Assembly: GCF_001584145.1 (NCBI RefSeq)
Contig: NZ_CP013232.1
Location: 4,216,001 to 4,280,000, forward strand
DNA length: 64,000 nt
From: Collimonas fungivorans
GTDB lineage: Bacteria > Pseudomonadota > Gammaproteobacteria > Burkholderiales > Burkholderiaceae_D
Direction of reading: 5' to 3'
The notes below the pieces were generated by a model. It had not been told where the DNA came from and ran no database searches. It saw only the letters and a program-made list of their open reading frames with translations. Position 1 is the stretch's first letter. Every line of letters begins with the position of its first letter. Below are positions 58,670 to 64,000 of this stretch, in pieces. The translations under genes were made by a program, and so were the position numbers.

Positions 58670-60220
58670 ATGAACTTGCATAAAACGCTTGCCACCGTCT
58701 CTGGCATGACCATGGTGTCGCGTGTGACGGGCCTGATTCGCGAAATCCTGTACGCGCGCGCATTCGGCGCCGACGGCTACACCGATGCTTTCGCCATCGC
58801 TTTCCGTATTCCCAACCTGTTGCGCCGGCTGTTTGCTGAAGGCGCTTTTTCACAAGCTTTCGTACCCATCCTGGGCGAATACAAGAACCAGAAAGGCGAG
58901 GCAGCGACCAAACAGCTGGTCGACCACGTCGCCACCGTGCTGACCTGGGCCATGCTGGTTACCTGCATCGTCGGCATCCTCGCCACCCCGGTACTGGTGT
59001 ATTTCATCGCCACCGGCCTGAAAGACAACAAGGAAGTATTCGACGCCTCGGTCTTCATGACCCGCATCATGTTCCCCTACATCGGCTTCATGTCGTTTGT
59101 GGCGCTGGCCGGCGGCATCCTGAATACCTGGCATGAATTCAAGATCCCGGCCTTCACGTCGGTGCTGCTCAACCTGGCTTTCATCGTTGCCTCGCTGTTC
59201 GTTGCGCCGTACATGCAACACCCCATCTATGCGATGGCGTTTGCGGTGCTGGTTGGCGGCGTTCTGCAGGTGGCGATCCAGGTGCCGGCGCTGCTCAAGG
59301 TCGGCATGCTACCGCGGATCGCCCTCAATCCCATGGTCGGCCTGCGGGACCTGGGCGTGCAGCGGGTGCTGAAAAAAATGGGGCCGGCGGTGTTTGCAGT
59401 ATCGGCCGCCCAGCTCAGCTTGCTGATCAACACCAACATCGCTTCGCGCCTGGGCCATGGCAGCGTGTCCCTGCTGACTTATGGCGACCGCCTGATGGAG
59501 TTTCCTACGGCATTGCTGGGCGTGGCTCTCGGCACTATCCTGCTGCCCAGCCTGTCGAAAGCCAATGCCGACAAAGACCATGGCGAATATTCGTCGCTGC
59601 TGGACTGGGGCTTGCGCCTGACCTTCCTGCTGGCGCTGCCGTCCGCGGTCGGCCTGGCAACCTTGTCAGTGCCGTTGACCGCAACCTTGTTCCAGCATGG
59701 CAAATTCGATGCGGCCTCGGTCGCGGTCACCAGCCAGGTGCTGATCGCCTACGGCGTCGGCTTGATCGGCCTGATCGTGGTGAAAATCCTGGCGCCCGGC
59801 TTTTACGCCAAGCAAGATATCCGGACCCCGGTCAAGATCGCGGTCGGTGTGCTGATTGCCACACAATTGATGAACTACCTGTTCGTGCCGGTATTTGCGG
59901 TGGCTGGCCTGGCGCTGTCGATCAGCGTCGGCGCCTGCCTGAACGCCGGTTTCCTGCTGTGGAGCCTGATGCGGCGCGGCATCTACAAACCGGAAAGCGG
60001 CTGGATCCGTTATTTCATGCGCCTGCTCGGCGCCCTGTTCCTGATGGCGGCGGTAGCGCTGTGGTGCGGCCAGCAATTCGACTGGACCGGTCCGCACACC
60101 AGCTCCCTGGCGCGCATCGCCGCCCTGTGCGCGGTGCTGGCGGCCTGCGGCATTACTTACTTTGGAGCACTATTGGCGATGGGGTTCCGATTCAGCGATT
60201 TCAAGCGGATTGCGCGTTAA
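58670..60220 (+). CDS. murJ: Lipid II flippase MurJ
   Basis: Essential flippase moving lipid II outward for peptidoglycan. A 516-residue MOP-superfamily protein with about 14 helices. Start MNLHKTLATVSGMTMVSRVTG; AFRIPNLLRRLFAEGAFSQAFVPIL is the conserved TM2 region with functional arginines. The rpsT/murJ divergent pair is usual in proteobacteria. Confidence 0.97.
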   Translation: MNLHKTLATVSGMTMVSRVTGLIREILYARAFGADGYTDAFAIAFRIPNLLRRLFAEGAFSQAFVPILGEYKNQKGEAATKQLVDHVATVLTWAMLVTCIVGILATPVLVYFIATGLKDNKEVFDASVFMTRIMFPYIGFMSFVALAGGILNTWHEFKIPAFTSVLLNLAFIVASLFVAPYMQHPIYAMAFAVLVGGVLQVAIQVPALLKVGMLPRIALNPMVGLRDLGVQRVLKKMGPAVFAVSAAQLSLLINTNIASRLGHGSVSLLTYGDRLMEFPTALLGVALGTILLPSLSKANADKDHGEYSSLLDWGLRLTFLLALPSAVGLATLSVPLTATLFQHGKFDAASVAVTSQVLIAYGVGLIGLIVVKILAPGFYAKQDIRTPVKIAVGVLIATQLMNYLFVPVFAVAGLALSISVGACLNAGFLLWSLMRRGIYKPESGWIRYFMRLLGALFLMAAVALWCGQQFDWTGPHTSSLARIAALCAVLAACGITYFGALLAMGFRFSDFKRIAR

Positions 60221-60250
60221 ACTGGATCGCGCTCGGGAAAATAGTTTGCC

Positions 60251-60410
60251 AGTGCAGTGTTTCGCAATAAGGGAGCTTCAGAAATGGTGTATTTTCGTGT
60301 CAGGCTAGGCGCAAACCGGAGTGATAGTACAACTATCGCGAGGATTTGCAACGACGCATGGCGCGAAAAGACATCGTTTATGAAGTTTCATTATTGCGAA
60401 ACACTGCACT
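60251..60410. repeat. MITE-like 160-bp imperfect palindrome with 20-bp terminal inverted repeats
   Basis: AGTGCAGTGTTTCGCAATAA (60251-60270) is exactly repeated in inverse at 60391-60410. Inner parts also pair imperfectly (TTTTCGTGTCAGGC near 60293 against the complement of GCATGGCGCGAAAA near 60368) and the centre has GATAGT/ACTATC. No reading frame lies inside. It ends 11 bp before the SirB1 gene, so it may also affect that transcript. It resembles a non-autonomous mobile repeat. Confidence 0.7.
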
Positions 60411-60421
60411 AGAATAGAGTC

Positions 60422-61273
60422 ATGACGATTACATCTCTTGACTACTTTACTTCGCTGGTGCAACAGGCCAACGATGTTCCTTTGTTCGAGGCAGCCCTGG
60501 CGATTGCGCAGGATGTCTATCCCAAGCTGGATTTCGATGCCCCGCAGAATGACCTGGACCGGCTGGCCAATACCTTGCGCCTGCGCCTGCCGGCGGATGC
60601 CTCGGCGATCCAGAAGCTGCGCCTGCTGAACCAGTTCTTCTACCAGGAGCTGGGATTCGCGATCAACGTTAATCATTATTACGACACCGACAACAGCTAC
60701 CTGCACCGGGTGATCGCCAAACGGCGCGGCATCCCGATTTCGCTGGCGCTGGTCTACATGGAACTGGCGCAGCAGATCGGCTTGCCGGTCAAAGGCGTGT
60801 CCTTCCCCGGCCATTTCCTGATGAAGCTGACCGTGCCCTCGGGCGACATCATGATCGATCCGGCCAACGGCGCCAGCCTGTCGCGCGAAGAACTGGAAGA
60901 ACGGCTGGAACCTTACCTGCCGACCGAAAACGACGAAGAAAGAGCGGCCAGCCGGCTATCGCTGATCAGCTACCTGCAAATCGCCCACCCGCACGACATC
61001 CTGGTGCGCATATTGCGCAACCTGAAAGCCATCTACCAGCAAAGCAACCATTGGCAACGGTTGCTGGAAGTACAGCAGCGGATCCTGATCCTGCTGCCGG
61101 GCGACGCCGTCGAACGGCGCGACCGCGGCCTGGCGTTCGCCCAGCTGGATTGCCCGCAAGCGGCTTTGGAAGACCTGGAACATTACCTGGCGCAACGGCC
61201 GCAGGCCGCCGATGCAGCGACCTTGCGCGAGCAGGTGGTCGAACTGCGTGAGGCTTGCAAGCGCTTGAATTAA
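60422..61273 (+). CDS. SirB1 family protein (transglutaminase-like with TPR)
   Basis: A 283-residue protein. The transglutaminase-like core is RLLNQFFYQELGFAINVNHYYDTDNSYLHRVIAKRRGIPISLALVYMEL (in pieces) with GVSFPGHFLMKL and IMIDPANGASLS; the C-terminal ~90 residues are TPR-like. The catalytic cysteine of true transglutaminases is not evident. In other bacteria the gene sits near prmC/prfA. Function unknown. Confidence 0.88.
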   Translation: MTITSLDYFTSLVQQANDVPLFEAALAIAQDVYPKLDFDAPQNDLDRLANTLRLRLPADASAIQKLRLLNQFFYQELGFAINVNHYYDTDNSYLHRVIAKRRGIPISLALVYMELAQQIGLPVKGVSFPGHFLMKLTVPSGDIMIDPANGASLSREELEERLEPYLPTENDEERAASRLSLISYLQIAHPHDILVRILRNLKAIYQQSNHWQRLLEVQQRILILLPGDAVERRDRGLAFAQLDCPQAALEDLEHYLAQRPQAADAATLREQVVELREACKRLN

Positions 61274-61282
61274 GTTAAGCCG

Positions 61283-61852
61283 TCAGTTGCTGTTGGCCGC
61301 CGGCCATTCGCTGCGCAGCAGCGACAGCATCAGCATGTCGTGATAGCGGCCGCCCCAGTAGCCAACCTGGCGCATGCGCCCTTCATCGACAAAACCGAGC
61401 TGGCGCAGCAGCTTGAGCGAACCCAGGTTATCGGGATGGACCATGGCCTCGATGCGGTTGAGCGCCATCTCGGCGAAACCCCAGGTCATGACGGCGGTCA
61501 GCGTCTCGCGCATGAAACCCTGCTTCTGGACATGCGTCGAGAGTTCGTAGCCGATCATGCATTTGCGCCAGTTGCGGTCCCAGCGGAACAAGCCGCATGA
61601 CCCCAGCAACTGATTGTTTTCCCTGGCCTGGATGCCCCAGCGGGTGCCTGGATTTTCATCCAGGCGGAAACTGGCGAAGCGTTTGATCAAACCTTGCGCC
61701 GCCGCCAGGTCCGGCAAGGGATCCACGCCAAACCAGCGCATCAGTTCAGGATCGCCGTGCATGGCGAGTATCTGTTCTGCATCGCGCTCGACGATCTCGC
61801 GCAGCAGCAGGCGTTCAGTCCGGATGACGGGGAAAACCGGGGTTTCGCTCAT
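61283..61852 (-). CDS. GNAT family N-acetyltransferase, RimJ/RimL-like
   Basis: A 189-residue acetyltransferase: VIRTERLLLREIVERDAEQILAMHGDPELMRWFG is typical of RimJ/RimL proteins (in pieces), IGYELSTHVQKQGFMRETLTAVMTWGFAEMALNRIEAMVHPDNLGSLKLLRQLGF in order gives the acetyl-CoA fold. The target is unknown. It is convergent with the SirB1 gene (9 bp). Confidence 0.9.
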   Translation of the reverse strand: MSETPVFPVIRTERLLLREIVERDAEQILAMHGDPELMRWFGVDPLPDLAAAQGLIKRFASFRLDENPGTRWGIQARENNQLLGSCGLFRWDRNWRKCMIGYELSTHVQKQGFMRETLTAVMTWGFAEMALNRIEAMVHPDNLGSLKLLRQLGFVDEGRMRQVGYWGGRYHDMLMLSLLRSEWPAANSN

Positions 61853-61912
61853 TGCTCAGCTATGTCCTTCAATGAAAGGTTACGTAGATCAGAAAGGCGA
61901 AGCCTTCTCTTT

Positions 61913-63808
61913 TTATCCCTTGCTGCGCGCCTCGATCACTTCCCATTTCTCCAGGCTCTCCAGCAACAGGCCGTCGATCTCGGCGAAGCGGTCGTTAAGC
62001 CGCTTCACTTCGTCCGGCTTCTGCTTGTACAGGTCGGGATCGGCCAGCTGGCTGGAAATGGCTTTCTGCTCCGCTTCCAGCTTGGCGATCAGCAGCGGCA
62101 GTTCTTTCAGCTCCTGCTGTTCCTTGTAGCTGAGTTTTTTCTGCTTAGGGGCCGGCTCTGCCTTGGTTTCCACCTTGGCTTCGCTCTTGGCCTTGGCGAT
62201 CACTGCAGACTGGCTCGGGCGCACACGCTCCCAGTCGGTGTAGCCGCCGACATACTCGCGCCACATGCCGTCGCCCTCGGCGGCAATCACCTGGGTCACC
62301 ACATTGTCGAGGAAAGTACGGTCATGACTGACCAGGAACACCGTACCGCTATAGTCTTCCAGCAGCTCTTCCAGCAGCTCCAGGGTATCGATATCGAGGT
62401 CGTTGGTCGGTTCATCCAGCACCAGCACGTTGGCCGGCTTGGCGAACAGGCGCGCCAGCAGCAAACGGTTGCGCTCGCCGCCGGACAGCGATTTGACCGG
62501 CGAACGGGCGCGCTCCGGCGCAAACAGGAAATCGTTCAGGTAAGTCATCACGTGCTTGCGCTGGCCGTTGATCTCGACCCAGTCGCTGCCCGGCGCGATG
62601 GTGTCGGCCAGGCTGGCGTCTTCATTGAGCTGCGCGCGCATCTGGTCGAAATACGCGATCTGCAATTTGGTGCCCTGCTTGACCGTGCCGCTGTCGGGCT
62701 GGTCTTGGCCCAGGATCAGTTTCAGCAAGGTGGTCTTGCCGGCGCCGTTCTGGCCGATCAGGCCGACCTTGTCGCCGCGCATGATGGTGGCGGTGAAATT
62801 ATTCACGATGACCTTGTCGCCAAACGCTTTGCTGACGTCAGTGAGTTCGGCTACGATCTTGCCGGAACGCTCGCCCGAAGACACATCCAGCTTGACCTGG
62901 CCCTGCTGGTCGCGGCGCGCGCTGCGCGCCAGGCGCAAGGCTTCCAGGCGGCGCACGCGGCCTTCGTCGCGGGTGCGGCGTGCCTGCACGCCTTTGCGGA
63001 TCCAGATTTCTTCCTGCGCCAGGAATTTGTCGAACTTGGCGTTCTCGACTTCTTCGTTTTCCAGCTGCTCGGCCTTGCGCACCTGGTAAGCCGTGAAATT
63101 GCCGGGGAAGGACAAGATGCGGCCGCGGTCCAGTTCGATGATGCGGGTGGCGACGTTATCCAGGAAACTGCGGTCATGGGTAATGAACAGCACACTGCCC
63201 TTGTAGTCGCGCAGCAAACCCTCGAGCCACATGATAGAGCTGAAATCCAGGTGGTTGGTCGGCTCGTCGAGCAGCAAGACATCGGGCGCGCTGACCAAGG
63301 CGCACGCCAGCGCCACGCGCTTTTGCATGCCGCCCGAGAGCTGGCCCATCAGCATGTTTTTATCCAGGTTGAGGCGATCCAGCGTGGTCTCGACCTTGTT
63401 GGTCAGGCTCCAGGCATCGGCAGCGTCGAGCTTGCTCTGGATCTCGTGCATCCGCTCCATGATGGCGTCGTCGTTGTCGCCGCCGAACTGGCCGGTCAGC
63501 GCATCGTATTCATTCAGCAATGCCTGCATCTCGCCCATGCCGGCGGCGACGGCATCGAATACCGACATCTCGGATTCGAAATGCGGTTCCTGGTCGACAT
63601 AGGCGATCTTGATGCCTTGCTGCATCACCATCAGGCCATCGTCCAGCCTGGATACGCCGGCGATGGTTTTCAGCAGCGACGACTTGCCGGTGCCGTTGCG
63701 GCCGATCAGGCCGACCCGCTCTCCCGATTCCAGGGAAAATTCCGCGCGGTCCAGCAGCGCAACGTGACCGAATGCGAGTTGCGCATTGGTGATAGAGATG
63801 ACAGCCAT
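61913..63808 (-). CDS. uup: ABC-F family ATPase Uup
   Basis: A 631-residue protein with two ABC ATPase domains and no membrane part. Walker A sites are GRNGTGKSSLLKTI and GQNGAGKTTLLKLI; signatures are QLSGGMQKRVALA and SLSGGERNRLLLA. The linker and C-terminal coiled coil (KSEAKVETKAEPAPKQKKLSYKEQQELKELP in pieces) identify Uup, which acts on ribosomes or branched DNA intermediates. Region 63809-64000 after its start shows no convincing gene. Confidence 0.93.
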   Translation of the reverse strand: MAVISITNAQLAFGHVALLDRAEFSLESGERVGLIGRNGTGKSSLLKTIAGVSRLDDGLMVMQQGIKIAYVDQEPHFESEMSVFDAVAAGMGEMQALLNEYDALTGQFGGDNDDAIMERMHEIQSKLDAADAWSLTNKVETTLDRLNLDKNMLMGQLSGGMQKRVALACALVSAPDVLLLDEPTNHLDFSSIMWLEGLLRDYKGSVLFITHDRSFLDNVATRIIELDRGRILSFPGNFTAYQVRKAEQLENEEVENAKFDKFLAQEEIWIRKGVQARRTRDEGRVRRLEALRLARSARRDQQGQVKLDVSSGERSGKIVAELTDVSKAFGDKVIVNNFTATIMRGDKVGLIGQNGAGKTTLLKLILGQDQPDSGTVKQGTKLQIAYFDQMRAQLNEDASLADTIAPGSDWVEINGQRKHVMTYLNDFLFAPERARSPVKSLSGGERNRLLLARLFAKPANVLVLDEPTNDLDIDTLELLEELLEDYSGTVFLVSHDRTFLDNVVTQVIAAEGDGMWREYVGGYTDWERVRPSQSAVIAKAKSEAKVETKAEPAPKQKKLSYKEQQELKELPLLIAKLEAEQKAISSQLADPDLYKQKPDEVKRLNDRFAEIDGLLLESLEKWEVIEARSKG

Positions 63809-64000
63809 AATTTGGATAAAACCAGAAAAAGAAAGATCTGCAGCAGCGCTATAAGGGCTTTGTGCGGCTTTGCGCAGTCAATTGGATGAATGAACCGCAC
63901 ATTGTACCTATACTCGCGCCGCCTGGCCGTACATTTGTCGCGGCCTGCGCTGCGCCGGAGCTGCCGCATGCCCGCCAGCCAGCCTCCCGCCAACGGTTAT

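Noticed and set aside
61694..63889. Long open frame on the plus strand opposite uup
   Set aside because: Gln/His/Ala-rich antisense product with no family features; the ABC-F gene on the other strand has all its motifs.

Overview
The window looks like a piece of a betaproteobacterial chromosome from the order Burkholderiales, most likely the Oxalobacteraceae (Collimonas or Herbaspirillum-like). I infer this from codon and base use (high GC with many GGC/CTG/GCC codons) and from conserved neighbourhoods: ribF-ileS-lspA-coaBC-dut, clpS-clpA next to cspA and icd, yhdP-nitrilase-tldD divergent from glnE, murJ divergent from rpsT, and orn-M48 peptidase-rsgA. No rRNA, tRNA, prophage or CRISPR array was seen.

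Layout. 1-8.9 kb: end of an aromatic-acid MFS transporter, a divergent LysR regulator, an SMR efflux pump, the kinase srkA, a VOC protein, an exported Lig E-type DNA ligase, a GNAT enzyme, a YecA/SEC-C protein, orn, a Ste24-like M48 protease and rsgA. 9-15.6 kb: arginine biosynthesis (argF, argG), ppnP, murB, yajQ, an exported retropepsin-like protease, and aroG. aroG is preceded by an uncatalogued Phe/Tyr-rich leader peptide and an intrinsic terminator, a textbook transcription-attenuation arrangement. 15.7-19.2 kb is accessory DNA: a HigBA/NadS-type toxin-antitoxin pair with a palindromic operator, a frameshifted MFS exporter, and an IS110-family element with a structured non-coding end that may hold a bridge RNA.

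19.2-23.4 kb: a complete alkylation-damage (adaptive response) cluster: ogt, a 2OG-Fe(II) oxygenase, alkB, an alkA cut short by an in-frame TGA, ada, and a small stand-alone Ada-like metal-binding protein. Two near-identical Ada boxes (AATT-N5-GCAA) precede ogt and ada. The Ada protein keeps its methyl-accepting Cys46 but has lost the other three zinc cysteines.

23.4-43.9 kb: cupin and JmjC-like proteins, elaA, tldD, a nitrilase, yhdP (frameshifted), glnE (frameshifted), gap, a GNAT, tkt, then a polyamine/envelope cluster made of a fused AdoMet decarboxylase-spermidine synthase, a YgiB-like lipoprotein, a glutathionylspermidine synthase-like ATP-grasp enzyme and a DUF350 membrane protein, followed by rsmE and a YidB-like protein. 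44-64 kb: ribF, ileS, lspA, coaBC, dut, a degenerate M48/PDZ lipoprotein, clpA/clpS, cspA, icd, a pseudouridine synthase, an Ala/Lys-rich exported protein, a DUF192 protein, rpsT, murJ, a MITE-like palindrome, a SirB1-family protein, a GNAT and the ABC-F protein Uup.

Three genes (MFS exporter, yhdP, glnE) are each broken by what looks like one missing base in a G/C run. Sequencing error is a live explanation. Start codons were chosen by ribosome-binding site and by family start where possible.
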